From NCBI GenBank assembly GCA_004172935.1, contig SDZD01000013.1, positions 62,001 to 126,000 of the forward strand: a DNA stretch of 64,000 nucleotides, in the 5' to 3' direction. The stretch comes from a bacterium (GTDB taxonomy: Bacteria; Armatimonadota; Abditibacteriia; Abditibacteriales; Abditibacteriaceae). Positions within the stretch are counted from its first letter, which is position 1. Each line of letters opens with the position of its first letter. Shown in pieces: positions 18,425-27,244 of this stretch. Position numbers and translations under genes: made by a program. The notes under the pieces are model-generated. The model worked only from the letters and a program-made list of their open reading frames with translations. It did no database searches and had not been told where the DNA came from.

Positions 18425-19180
18425 GCACTCCGTCCGCGCGGCAATCGTCGCCCCGACAATCGGCGGGAATTCCCGATGATCAACGAGCGCATCCGTGTTC
18501 CCCAGGTGCGCGTAGTCGATCAAGACAATAACCAGATTGGCATCATGCCCACACGCGAAGCGGTGGATATGGCGCGTGACAAGGGTCTCGACTTGGTTTT
18601 GGTTGCTGCACAAGCTCAACCGCCGGTTTGCCGCATCATCTCCTACGGTAAGTGGAAGTACGAGCAGTCGAAGAAAGAAACCAAGCCCAAAGGCAAAGAA
18701 CTCAAGATGGTGCGTCTCCACCCACGCACCGGGCCGCACGACCGTGATATTCTCGTGCGTCACTCCGAGCGATTTTTGCGCGAAGGGCATAAAGTCCGTG
18801 TGCTGTGCCAGTTCAAGGGCCGCGAAAACGCTTATCCCGAACTGGGCAAAGCTCAAATGGACGCCATCGCCGATGCGCTCAAAGAAGTTGGCTCCGTTGA
18901 AGGCACTGTCAACAAACAGGGCCGCGACATGACGATGATGTTGGTGCCCAAGCCTGGCGTTAAGCCATTGCCCAAAGGCAACAACAAAAACGAGAAAGCC
19001 AACACCGAAGAGGAAGCGAAATTCGCTGCTCTCCAAGCTCAATTGGCCGAAGAAGCTGGCGATCAACCCACCGATTCTGCCGAAGATGCTGGCGACACCG
19101 ATTCGGATGTCGAAGAATCTGAGGTCGAAACGGAAGAGGTCGAAACCGACGAAGAAGAATCGGCGGACAAGACAGCATAA
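18422..19180 (+). CDS. infC: Translation initiation factor IF-3 with probable AUA start
   Basis: IF-3 prevents premature subunit joining and proofreads start codons on the 30S subunit. Both domains are visible: NERIRVPQVRVVDQDNNQIG to EYDLVLV-like block (DLVLVAAQAQPPVCRI) and the C-domain (RTGPHDRDILVRHSERFL, VRVLCQFKGREN). Read from ATA the protein has 252 residues and gains the 18-residue basic N-terminus usual before INERIR; from the ATG at 18476 it has 234 and begins abruptly at the conserved core. A C-terminal acidic tail of about 60 residues (EEVETDEEESADK) is not part of the normal 170-180 residue protein. Unlike the common order, rpmI-rplT are not adjacent but 14 kb away. Confidence 0.93.
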   Translation: MALRPRGNRRPDNRREFPMINERIRVPQVRVVDQDNNQIGIMPTREAVDMARDKGLDLVLVAAQAQPPVCRIISYGKWKYEQSKKETKPKGKELKMVRLHPRTGPHDRDILVRHSERFLREGHKVRVLCQFKGRENAYPELGKAQMDAIADALKEVGSVEGTVNKQGRDMTMMLVPKPGVKPLPKGNNKNEKANTEEEAKFAALQAQLAEEAGDQPTDSAEDAGDTDSDVEESEVETEEVETDEEESADKTA

Positions 19181-19189
19181 AATCGACCT

Positions 19190-19232
19190 AAAACAAAAGC
19201 CGCGATACCTCAGGTATCGCGGCTTTTGTTTT
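19190..19232. terminator. Bidirectional terminator after infC
   Basis: AAAACAAAAGCCGCGATACC pairs with GGTATCGCGGCTTTTGTTTT around a three-base loop; T runs on both strands. It separates infC from the convergent anti-sigma gene. Confidence 0.92.
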
Positions 19233-19247
19233 AATAGGTCGCCCCGT

Positions 19248-20807
19248 TTAAGGCACCGTTACCGTTGTAGTGGCCAGGGTCTTAACCTCGCCGAGACTAA
19301 CTTGTTGCTGGAAGGTGATATTGATGGTATCGCCCTTGTTGGCCTTCAGGGGTTCTAGCGGCACAGAGATAGGTTTATTGGCGGCTGCGTTGCCCGACCA
19401 CAGAATAATCCCCTCGCCCTCACGTCCCTGCACCTGACCCATAACACGAGCATTGGCAACAGGCTCCTTCACAGCGACCGACAGAGTCCCCTTTTCGACG
19501 ACGGGCACACTGCTGGCGTTGGCATTCGCCGAAGCGATAGGATCGGTACCAGCGTTGGCATTCGCGTCGGCCATATCTCTGTTCTCATTAGTCCGCATCT
19601 TGGCATTGGCATTCCCCCCACCGCCAGCACCACGACGCATCATCATCGGGCTTCTGGGCGGTGGCTTTGCCCCGGTCGACTCAGTCGGAGCTTTTTCCTG
19701 TGCGCCTGGTTTAGGCGCCGCAGGCGCAATCGGTGCGGGGGGAGCCATAGCCGCAGGAGGCGCGCCGTCCTGAGGAGTGACCGGAGCGTTGGGGCGAGCC
19801 ATGAAAAGATTGGCCCTTGGAGCAGCGGCATCGGCGCCATCGCGCAACGATTTGCTCGGCACGAAACGCACAACCAATCCTAATGCCGGCCCCGAAGGCG
19901 CCACCAAATCAGGAGCTAAACGCGGCTCAACGGGTTCAACAGAACGCGCTCGAATATCATTAGCTGATTCGGACGCCGCAGTAGCCTCGCTAACTGGTGT
20001 AGAGGATGCGACAACAGGAGGCTGAGACTTAGGAGCCGACAACACAGGCTGTGGCTGTCCTGCGCCGCCGCCGCGTGGCGCGGTGTTATTGCTTTTCGGA
20101 CTCGCGTCGCCGCTATCTTGTCTAGTCGGACGTGCATCCGAATCAGAAGAGGATGGGCGCGAGGGCATGGCATCTTCTGGATGCGAGCCGACTTGGGGCA
20201 AAGGTGGTAGCGCAACCACTCCTGAAGGCTGTTGCTGTCTGGCAACATCGGGGGGAGCGACGGCGCCTTTGGGCTTCGCCGGGGCCGGAACCACTTTTCT
20301 TGCTTGCGGACGAGTCGGACCTTTCTTAGCCATCATCGTTCCAGGCGAACCTGTTGTGCTATCGAAAGAATCTTCAGCAGGGGCAGCATTGGTGGTAACC
20401 AACGGCTTTCGGGCGCTACTTTCTAGAAAGGGACGCGCCACGACGAATAGCAGCACTGCCGACAACAGCATTCCGCCCGTCCACGCGAAGCCTTTCAAGG
20501 GTTTCCACGGAGCGGGCACGTAGGCTGGGGCTGCGCTTTCGCGCTCCAACGCACGACGCACATTGGCCCGGAGCGCAGGCGGCACGGCGACCGAAGCCAT
20601 TTCCGGGTCGGGCAACATAAGCGACAGGCGCATATTGAGATGAGCGCGGAGTTCGCCTTCGCACTCGGCGCAGTCGCTCAACGTTTCGGTGAGGGCTTGT
20701 TGCGCCTGTAGGCGGGCATCAGCAGACGACAGCGCTCCACTCCGTAGACCGGGGCGCAATTCGTCGAGCTGCTCATCAAGCCGCTCCTGGCACTGGGAAC
20801 AATTCAT
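19248..20807 (-). CDS. Membrane anti-sigma factor with long Pro/Ala-rich exported part
   Basis: Predicted partner of the ECF sigma factor encoded 22 bases upstream. The N-terminus (MNCSQCQERLDEQLDELRP and SDCAECEGELRAHL) is a zf-HC2-like region with two CxxC pairs; the usual His is not obvious. One membrane helix lies at about residues 110-130 (GMLLSAVLLFVVARPFL). Behind it comes about 300 residues of Pro/Ala/Ser-rich low complexity and a C-terminal beta-like domain (TLSVAVKEPVANARVMGQ ... TTTVTVP). I chose the ATG at 20807, preceded by AGGATTAG; the TTG at 20843 would overlap the sigma gene. At 519 residues it is more than twice a typical anti-sigma factor. Confidence 0.72.
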   Translation of the reverse strand: MNCSQCQERLDEQLDELRPGLRSGALSSADARLQAQQALTETLSDCAECEGELRAHLNMRLSLMLPDPEMASVAVPPALRANVRRALERESAAPAYVPAPWKPLKGFAWTGGMLLSAVLLFVVARPFLESSARKPLVTTNAAPAEDSFDSTTGSPGTMMAKKGPTRPQARKVVPAPAKPKGAVAPPDVARQQQPSGVVALPPLPQVGSHPEDAMPSRPSSSDSDARPTRQDSGDASPKSNNTAPRGGGAGQPQPVLSAPKSQPPVVASSTPVSEATAASESANDIRARSVEPVEPRLAPDLVAPSGPALGLVVRFVPSKSLRDGADAAAPRANLFMARPNAPVTPQDGAPPAAMAPPAPIAPAAPKPGAQEKAPTESTGAKPPPRSPMMMRRGAGGGGNANAKMRTNENRDMADANANAGTDPIASANANASSVPVVEKGTLSVAVKEPVANARVMGQVQGREGEGIILWSGNAAANKPISVPLEPLKANKGDTINITFQQQVSLGEVKTLATTTVTVP

Positions 20808-20829
20808 CAAATTTCTAATCCTGCCGACT

Positions 20830-21417
20830 TCATCCGAGTTCAAAAAGTTCCTTCTGGTCGCCTAAAGCTTCTCTCAGGGCTGCACGTGCTCGATTGAGGC
20901 GACTTTTGAGGGTGCCCATCGGCAATTCCAAGAGCGCACAACACTCTTCATAAGAACGTCCTTCGAGGTCGAAAAGCACCAAAACGGCGCGATGAGAATC
21001 GGAAAGTTTGCAAAGCGCCACACGCACTGCTTGACGCCGTTCGTGTTCAAGCGCTGTTTGCGAAGGCGAAGGAGCATCGGATGGCAAGTCGAAATCGCCC
21101 TCTTCATCCTCTTTTACCATCGTGGAAAACGGACGGGGCGCTTTTTGGCGGCGTTTGGCAGCATCGCGCACCACGTTGATGGCGATGCGATGCAGCCATG
21201 TGGCGAAAGAGCTATCGCCACGAAAGCTTTTGAGATGGCGAAACGCACGAATGAAGGTGTCTTGAGCCGCGTCCTGTGCCTCGTCGCGGTCTTGCAGCGA
21301 CCACAGGCAAAAGCGAAAAACACGCTCCTGGTGAAGTTCGACCAAGCGATCAAAAGCATCGAGGTCGCCACGACGAGCCGCATCCACATCGCGGTCATCA
21401 CTGTGCGGCGGCGCCAT
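20830..21417 (-). CDS. ECF-type RNA polymerase sigma factor
   Basis: 195-residue sigma-70 family protein of the ECF group. Region 2 is seen in DAFDRLVELHQERVFRF, DEAQDAAQDTFIRAFRHL and SSFATWLHRIAINVVRD; region 4 in KLSDSHRAVLVLFDLEGRSYEE and LPMGTLKSRLNRARAALRE. The ATG at 21417 is preferred; a GTG at 21444 adds nine hydrophobic residues. The anti-sigma gene follows in the same operon, so activity is probably released by an envelope signal. No target promoter motif could be derived. Confidence 0.93.
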   Translation of the reverse strand: MAPPHSDDRDVDAARRGDLDAFDRLVELHQERVFRFCLWSLQDRDEAQDAAQDTFIRAFRHLKSFRGDSSFATWLHRIAINVVRDAAKRRQKAPRPFSTMVKEDEEGDFDLPSDAPSPSQTALEHERRQAVRVALCKLSDSHRAVLVLFDLEGRSYEECCALLELPMGTLKSRLNRARAALREALGDQKELFELG

Positions 21418-21574
21418 CGGCAAGGAGAAGAACAAGAAGAACACGAATCGCGCTTAGTGTGTCAGTTTCTCCCGGCCTGAGGTCGTAAGACGCTAAGGGG
21501 CGTCTCTCTACTGTCGATAATTGGAACAATTATTCCACACAATTTCATAATTACTTTTTATCTTTCAGCGAGTA

Positions 21575-21600
21575 ATGCCAACGGGTTAAGCCGTTGGCAT
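21575..21600. terminator. Perfect hairpin downstream of FAD oxidoreductase
   Basis: ATGCCAACGG / CCGTTGGCAT around a six-base loop, 55 bases beyond the stop of the minus-strand FAD oxidoreductase gene. There is no adjoining T tract, so termination by this hairpin is only a guess. Confidence 0.4.
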
Positions 21601-21654
21601 CGAGGTCATTCTACATCCAGCCAATCGCGCGCCACACAGTGCTATTTCCAGTTT

Positions 21655-23253
21655 TTAGACCGAATGCAAAGCGGGCCAGTCCAGCTCAACTCCATCGGCT
21701 TCGAGTTCGCGCTGGAAGGCTTTCAGCTTTTCAGGAGTGTTACGAACCGCGCGCGGACTTTGTCCAGTAGTCAGGCAGTGAGCTGCCAATGCGCCCGCCG
21801 CTTCGCCGATATTCCACTCGACGGGATGCAGACGATAGCAACCGTTGGTAATGTGAGTGACACCCAAATTTTTGCAAGCTGGCAACACATTTTCGGCACG
21901 AACCGGGATGAGCGAACCGAGCGCGATCTGGAAAGGCTGCGAACCAACATCAATATAGTTGTCGCCATCTTCGCCAGTGCCACTGGCACCGGTTGAGGGA
22001 TGCAAGTCGATGCGATAGCAGCCGACACCCACCGAATCGACGAACTTCTCGCTGCCATTGGGACGCAAATCGGAGGCGACATGCTGTTCGGCGATGGTGA
22101 ACTCGGCGCGGATGCGACGACTTTCGCGAATATAAGGCGCTTGAGCGAGGCCATCTTTGGTCCCCGTCACATCGCCGCGCAGTCGCAGTTCGGGATACCC
22201 ACTGCCCTGCCCGTCGTGGCGAGGAGCCTCGGTCTGCATCCAGTAGAAGAACGACAGCGACAGTTCACGGGCGCCTTGCAGGTGCTTCTGCTTTTCTGCT
22301 TCGGAAACGCCGACGATGGGGCCAAGCCAGTAGTCGATTTGTGGCCAGTTCACCAGCGAAATCGGCGCGGCAAAGCCGGCCTCGAAGTGCGAGGGCTGCA
22401 AAATCTGGCGGAAACGGAACAACGCCTCCCAGTAGTCGTGGCCTTCGATGGGGAATAGCGAACGGGTTCGCGTTTCGAGAGTGACTGGATGAGTTTGTAC
22501 CCACGAAAGATTTTTGTCGGGCCAGAAGGGGGCTTTGTAACCATTCCAAAAGTCGTAGCTGGCGGGCTTGTCGATGGTGTGGTCTTCGCCCTCGTGAAAC
22601 GACATCGGGAAACAGAACGAAACCGACTGCTGATTAAGTGGTTGCGCCTCGGTGGGTGCGTGTGGCTCATCGTGTTCCGACTGGGCTTCGGCTCCAATCA
22701 CCGATTCGATATTCGCCAATTCAAGCAAGTCGCCCAATTCGGTGGCGTCCAAAAAGTAAGGCGCCACAATTTCGATATGCTCGCCATCGCGCGAATCCTG
22801 AACCACGACGCGGGTAAGGCTATCGCCATCGCTATCGGCCTTAATGGGTCGGGCGTTTAATAGCACTGCAAGGCGACCAGTCGCGAAGTAGGGTTGCAAG
22901 TAGGCTTGCATCACCAAATGCGAGATACGTGGCTCGTGGCAAAGGCGCGAAACCCAACCGCCGCCGGGGTTGAGGTTCTCGCCCAGCGTCCGCGATTCCG
23001 CTGTCAGCGGATAGTAATCGAGGTAAAAACGGCGCACATCGGCGCGGAATTTTCGGTAAGAGCGCGTCGCGCCGAAACGTTCGATCCAGGGGTGTTCGTC
23101 GGGGGGAACGGCTTGTGAAGTGAATTGTCCGCCCAGCCAATCGAACTCTTCGGTGATTACGACTGTTTTACCGCGACGAAGTGCGGCCAAAGCGGCGGCA
23201 ACGCCCCCAGTCCCTCCGCCGATGATGGCTATATCTGCTCGATATGTTCGCAT
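21655..23253 (-). CDS. FAD-dependent oxidoreductase (FAD_oxidored family)
   Basis: 532-residue flavoprotein. It opens with the dinucleotide-binding motif ADIAIIGGGTGGVAAALAAL and the family-typical ITEEFDWLGGQFTSQAVPPDEH, and shows FLDATELGDLLELA further on; the C-terminus has NLGVTHITNGCYRLHPVEWNIGEAAGALAAHCL. These are marks of the pfam12831 group common in Planctomycetes and Armatimonadota, often associated with sugar metabolism; the substrate is unknown. The ATG at 23253 is used because the longer frame would run over the divergent coaE start. Confidence 0.83.
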   Translation of the reverse strand: MRTYRADIAIIGGGTGGVAAALAALRRGKTVVITEEFDWLGGQFTSQAVPPDEHPWIERFGATRSYRKFRADVRRFYLDYYPLTAESRTLGENLNPGGGWVSRLCHEPRISHLVMQAYLQPYFATGRLAVLLNARPIKADSDGDSLTRVVVQDSRDGEHIEIVAPYFLDATELGDLLELANIESVIGAEAQSEHDEPHAPTEAQPLNQQSVSFCFPMSFHEGEDHTIDKPASYDFWNGYKAPFWPDKNLSWVQTHPVTLETRTRSLFPIEGHDYWEALFRFRQILQPSHFEAGFAAPISLVNWPQIDYWLGPIVGVSEAEKQKHLQGARELSLSFFYWMQTEAPRHDGQGSGYPELRLRGDVTGTKDGLAQAPYIRESRRIRAEFTIAEQHVASDLRPNGSEKFVDSVGVGCYRIDLHPSTGASGTGEDGDNYIDVGSQPFQIALGSLIPVRAENVLPACKNLGVTHITNGCYRLHPVEWNIGEAAGALAAHCLTTGQSPRAVRNTPEKLKAFQRELEADGVELDWPALHSV

Positions 23254-23362
23254 GAGGCGCCCAGTTTGGCGATTCTTTCGGTTATAGGAGTAGGTTGATT
23301 CGAGAAAATGAGTCAAGGTGTCCCTTACAGCACGACGGAGATGAAGACGCCAAACTATCAGC

Positions 23363-23965
23363 GTGAAAATTTTAGGGCTAACCGGAGATATTGCATCTGG
23401 CAAATCGACGGTGGCGCATTTGCTTGAAGCGCGCGGAGCGCGGCATCTGGACGCCGATTTGGGCGTGCGCGAACTTTACGCTCAACCCGATTTCGCGGCA
23501 CGCATTGGAGAACACTTTGGCGACGTGCTGGATGTACATGGCGGAGTTGACCGCATAAAATTAGGGGCGCAGGTATTTGGCAATACGCGCAAAATGGCGG
23601 AGTTGGAGGCCATCGTTCACCCCGAAGTCGCCCGTCTGCGCGAACAACAACTCGAAACTCTCCGACAGGAAGGCACAGAAGCGGTCGTTATCGAGGCCGT
23701 GAAGTTGTTGGAAAGCGGTCAGGCCAGCAATTGTGACGAGATATGGTGCGTGGTGGCATGGCAACCGCTTCAAATAGAACGCATGATGGCACGGCGCGGT
23801 TTATCGCGCGATGAAGCCAAAGCTCGCCTTGAGGCCCAACCCTCTCCCGAAGCCAAACTCATGCTGGCGGGGCCGGTGCCACTGATCTTTTTGCCCAATA
23901 ATGATACGCGCGAAGACCTAGAAGTGCGCGTAGATGCCGAATGGCAACGATTTCTCGCTTCTTGA
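23363..23965 (+). CDS. coaE: Dephospho-CoA kinase
   Basis: Last step of coenzyme A synthesis: ATP-dependent phosphorylation of the 3'-hydroxyl of dephospho-CoA. P-loop GDIASGKST at residues 8-16, then the DAD motif (HLDADLGVRELY), AIVHPEV and the LID region RRGLSRDEAKARLEAQPS. Length 200 is normal. The start is GTG (GTG AAA ATT); no other in-frame start is close. Divergent from the FAD oxidoreductase gene, 33 bases before the MoxR gene. Confidence 0.93.
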   Translation: MKILGLTGDIASGKSTVAHLLEARGARHLDADLGVRELYAQPDFAARIGEHFGDVLDVHGGVDRIKLGAQVFGNTRKMAELEAIVHPEVARLREQQLETLRQEGTEAVVIEAVKLLESGQASNCDEIWCVVAWQPLQIERMMARRGLSRDEAKARLEAQPSPEAKLMLAGPVPLIFLPNNDTREDLEVRVDAEWQRFLAS

Positions 23966-23997
23966 GTTCGTTTCACCCTTAGACTGAGCCACGCTAC

Positions 23998-25020
23998 ATG
24001 AAATTTGCGCCCGATTCCAAAACAAGTCCTTCAACCCCGGCATTTGTATCGAATGAAAATGGTTCGGCTTCCGATGATGTCAAGATGGATGCCACCGAAC
24101 TTGCACGTCGCTTGAACTTGCTCGTGGAGAATGTCGAACACGTCATTCTTGGCAAGCGAGAGTTGGTGGAAGCGTGCCTCATCGGATTGTTGGCGGGCGG
24201 CCACGTTTTATTAGAAGACGTGCCAGGCGTGGGCAAAACCATGTTGGCGCGCGCACTGGCACGCACGCTGGGCGTATCGAACAAGCGCATTCAGTTCACC
24301 CCCGATTTGTTGCCGTCCGATATTACCGGGACGATGATTTACGACCCGAACGAATCGCGCTTCCATTTTCGCGAAGGGCCGATTTTCGCTCACGTCGTTC
24401 TGGCCGACGAAATCAACCGTTCCAGCCCGAAAACACAATCGGCATTGTTGGAATGTATGGAAGAAGGCCAGGTGACGGTCGATTTGCAATCGCGCCCGCT
24501 TCCCGACCCGTTTTTCGTCATCGCCACCCAAAACCCAATGGACTCGGAGGGGGTTTATCCCCTGCCCGATTCGCAGCTCGACCGATTCGCGCTACGCCTA
24601 AGCGTGGGCTACCCTCATCCCGACGCCGAGCGTCTGCTGATGAAGGAGCAGCGCTTGCATCATCCCATAGAAACGCTGGACGCCATCACCGATGCCAACC
24701 AGATTCAGGATATGCAACATGCCGTACGCCAAATCGCCATCGCCGACGCGGTTTACGACTATATCCTGCGCCTCGCCAATGCCTCGCGCACACACTCGAA
24801 ATTGCGTCTGGGCCTCAGTCCGCGCGGTGCCCTGATGCTGGGGCGCTGCTCACAGGCACACGCAGCGCTACGAGGCCGCGACTTCGTGATTCCCGATGAT
24901 GTGAAAGCCTTAGCCCCGGCAGTCATGAGTCACCGACTCATCGGCCAACCCGAAACCCGTCTTACAGGCGGCACACGCACCGTAGTCGAAGAGATATTGC
25001 GCACCGTATCGGTTTCATAA
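23998..25020 (+). CDS. MoxR-family AAA+ ATPase
   Basis: 340-residue AAA+ ATPase of the MoxR group, chaperone-like ATPases that usually act with vWA or DUF58 proteins. Walker A EDVPGVGKTML, Walker B VLADEINR, sensor 1 ATQNPMDSEGVYPLPDSQLDRF, and the C-terminal lid (LRLGLSPRGALMLGRCSQAHA) are all seen. The expected DUF58 partner is not beside it, since a terminator follows at once. The first 30 residues are a weakly conserved extension. Confidence 0.92.
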   Translation: MKFAPDSKTSPSTPAFVSNENGSASDDVKMDATELARRLNLLVENVEHVILGKRELVEACLIGLLAGGHVLLEDVPGVGKTMLARALARTLGVSNKRIQFTPDLLPSDITGTMIYDPNESRFHFREGPIFAHVVLADEINRSSPKTQSALLECMEEGQVTVDLQSRPLPDPFFVIATQNPMDSEGVYPLPDSQLDRFALRLSVGYPHPDAERLLMKEQRLHHPIETLDAITDANQIQDMQHAVRQIAIADAVYDYILRLANASRTHSKLRLGLSPRGALMLGRCSQAHAALRGRDFVIPDDVKALAPAVMSHRLIGQPETRLTGGTRTVVEEILRTVSVS

Positions 25021-25035
25021 TCACACCTAAACAAC

Positions 25036-25072
25036 AAAAGCCTTCCTCATCAACAGGTGAGGAAGGCTTTTT
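25036..25072. terminator. Bidirectional terminator between moxR-like and tadG-like genes
   Basis: AAAAGCCTTCCTCA and TGAGGAAGGCTTTTT form a 14-bp stem with an eight-base loop; T runs on both strands for the convergent genes. Confidence 0.92.
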
Positions 25073-25087
25073 GATTGGTGCAATCAA

Positions 25088-26524
25088 CTAGCGGATTAAT
25101 TTGATGGTGCCGGGGCGTCCGGGGCCAGCGTTCGAGTAGGACATATCCCACACCGAGGTATCGCCAGTTCCCGCCTGATATTCGGCGTACCATGTTCCAG
25201 CCGTCGTATATGACGCAGGGACGTTGAGCGTATCGGTGGCGAATTTACCATCTGCAGATAGTGTTCCTGCCGGAAAGACATAGCCTGGCAACGAACTGCA
25301 TGAGTAAGTGATGCTCTTGGCTCCAACGTCCGTGTCGAATTTGCGGATGTCAACAGTACCACCAGCCGCCTCGACAGGCAACGTGCCCAAGGCAATTTTC
25401 ACGGTACCGCTCTGGTTGAAGTTCATCGGCAAATGTCCATCCGCAGCGATAGCAGTACCATTGTTGGGATCGAACGCTTGGCTACCAGTGCGAGTTGGAC
25501 CAATACGAAGGTCAAAACCGTTTTCGCTCGATCCCGCCGTCGAAACTACGTTCAACCGGAAGTTCGAGTTCGGCAACAGGCTACGGTCTCCTGTGTAGAA
25601 GTTCACCCATTTGCCATCTGTGGTGATGTCGGCTCCATAAGACTTGATGGCGATAGGAAGCCCATCGTCGTCGGGGTTGTTCGGGGTGCCATGATCATCA
25701 TACAACGCATATTGTGTGACGGTTGCATCGAGTACGGTGCCAGTGTCGCCGTTTTGCTTACGATATTCGTCCACCTGCCCATTTCCTGAGTCTGGGCCAT
25801 TGGGGTTATAGCAATCTGGATCGTAAATTTCCAGCGTTGTGCCCTTATAAGTTTTCGGGACAGTAATCAAAAAGTCATAACCCTTTGGGTTGTAATCGGG
25901 GTTTTTAGAAACACCGTCATTCAAGTATTTCGTCGAATAGCAATCGCCATAACCGTATCGTCCGTTAGGGCCGAACACCGAAAGGTTGACGGGGCCAGGA
26001 GCAGTTCCATACGTGCCCAAACCCTTGATGTTGATCGGAGCCAGAGTCGTGTAAATGGCTGTTGCTGTTGCCGCAATTTCAGCATTACGACGAAATGACG
26101 AGGCAAAGAACGTTTTCTCTGGGCGCCGCACGGTTATGCGATACCAGTTATTGCGCGTCACTCCACTTTCGTCCTTGGCGGGATATTCAACGGTAACAGC
26201 CGCACTGTTAGTTCCATCGACATAACCTCCGTTCTCTGGCAGTGAGGCGTAGTATTTGGCCATTGTGTCGGCGTAGGGTTTGGCCTGAAAGTGGGCGAGT
26301 TGCCATGCTCCAGCAAGAGCCGCAGCATCGGCACATCGTTGAGCAATGATACGCCTACGATATAGCGCCCCCATGTCAACGACGATAGCCGCAACACCCA
26401 ACAAAACCACCATAAAAAGCGCTGTATAAACAGCGACAACACCACGCCGACGAGTCCGAGTACTACCCATTATAAAAGGGGTAACTTTGGTCCCGCGTCG
26501 TGTGAAAGATGAAAATTTATTCAT
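25088..26524 (-). CDS. TadG-like pilus/secretion protein, module C
   Basis: 478 residues. A basic leader is followed by RRRGVVAVYTALFMVVLLGVA and VDMGALYRRRIIAQRCADAAALAGAWQL, the signature of the Tad (Flp pilus) TadG/TadE-type N-terminus. After about 120 residues a long exported region shares blocks with the other two large proteins of this cluster: NLSVFGPNGRYGYGD, YDPDCYNPNG, SSENGFDLRIGPTRTG, HLPMNFNQSGTVKIALG, VDIRKFDTDVG and a C-terminal GDTSVWDMSYSNAGPGRPG ending in IKLIR. Translated 12 bases after its TadE-like partner. No enzyme motif seen; an appendage tip or cell-surface role is inferred. Confidence 0.75.
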   Translation of the reverse strand: MNKFSSFTRRGTKVTPFIMGSTRTRRRGVVAVYTALFMVVLLGVAAIVVDMGALYRRRIIAQRCADAAALAGAWQLAHFQAKPYADTMAKYYASLPENGGYVDGTNSAAVTVEYPAKDESGVTRNNWYRITVRRPEKTFFASSFRRNAEIAATATAIYTTLAPINIKGLGTYGTAPGPVNLSVFGPNGRYGYGDCYSTKYLNDGVSKNPDYNPKGYDFLITVPKTYKGTTLEIYDPDCYNPNGPDSGNGQVDEYRKQNGDTGTVLDATVTQYALYDDHGTPNNPDDDGLPIAIKSYGADITTDGKWVNFYTGDRSLLPNSNFRLNVVSTAGSSENGFDLRIGPTRTGSQAFDPNNGTAIAADGHLPMNFNQSGTVKIALGTLPVEAAGGTVDIRKFDTDVGAKSITYSCSSLPGYVFPAGTLSADGKFATDTLNVPASYTTAGTWYAEYQAGTGDTSVWDMSYSNAGPGRPGTIKLIR

Positions 26525-26536
26525 TGGCGTGGACTT

Positions 26537-27073
26537 CTACTCGATATTAAAGGTGGAGGTGGTGTTATAGTCGTTGCTGAGCGTAGAGACGCCAGGTACT
26601 ACTTTTCCAACGAAAATCTTGCGGGACATCGGATAGCAGACTTTGACGGAAATCGCTTGGCCAGACACACGAGCCGCAACAGTGGAGGGAGTGACTTGGA
26701 TATAGCCCTCAGTCCCTGCTCCAGTCCGAACAGCGCCATCAATATCAGCCCATGCAATTGTCGTCTTGTTCTTAACGATGTTGTTCTTGAGATAATAACG
26801 CAGGCTCGGCGGGCTAGCCTGTGTCTCGGAACCATCGAAAGTTGGCTCTAAGCAGTGGACAGCCGCAAAACGCCCGCCCTCGCGCGCAATTTGCTCAACC
26901 TGATTGGAGGCATTCATGACGATGCCATACTGCAAAATGCCAAGACTGGTAGGCAGAATTACAATTGTGAGACACAAAGCTGTCTCAACAATAACCGACG
27001 CCCCGCGTCGCAAATGTGAACGTGGATGCGACTGTTTCTTAGGAATAACAGAATCAATTGAGCGAGCAGTCAT
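26537..27073 (-). CDS. TadE-like protein, module C
   Basis: 178-residue TadE-type pseudopilin-like protein: basic leader ending HLRRGASVIVETALCLTIVILP, a membrane helix with the conserved Glu of TadE, then QIAREGGRFAAVH, matching the (Ar/S)REGARYA block of the family. Paired with the TadG-like gene downstream. Function: a minor component of a Tad/Flp-type machine, though no tadA, tadB, tadC, rcpA or flp gene is seen in this window. Confidence 0.78.
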   Translation of the reverse strand: MTARSIDSVIPKKQSHPRSHLRRGASVIVETALCLTIVILPTSLGILQYGIVMNASNQVEQIAREGGRFAAVHCLEPTFDGSETQASPPSLRYYLKNNIVKNKTTIAWADIDGAVRTGAGTEGYIQVTPSTVAARVSGQAISVKVCYPMSRKIFVGKVVPGVSTLSNDYNTTSTFNIE

Positions 27074-27145
27074 AAAAACCTCAGATAACTGATCTTGACT
27101 AATGCGAAGATTTGACCTTTTTATCGAGTTGCTCTTCGTATTCCA

Positions 27146-27184
27146 TGAAAAGCGGCAAGAACACTATGTTCTCGCCGCTTTTTT
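27146..27184 (-). terminator. Terminator of TadE/TadG module B
   Basis: On the minus strand AGCGGCGAGAAC and GTTCTTGCCGCT pair with one mismatch, followed by TTTT. It lies 60 bases after the stop of the module-B TadG-like gene and in front of module C. Confidence 0.75.
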
Positions 27185-27244
27185 GTTATCCAAGGGTTTT
27201 CACAAAGACTGTCACATAATCCAGTGCAAGCTAGAGGTTTAAAG

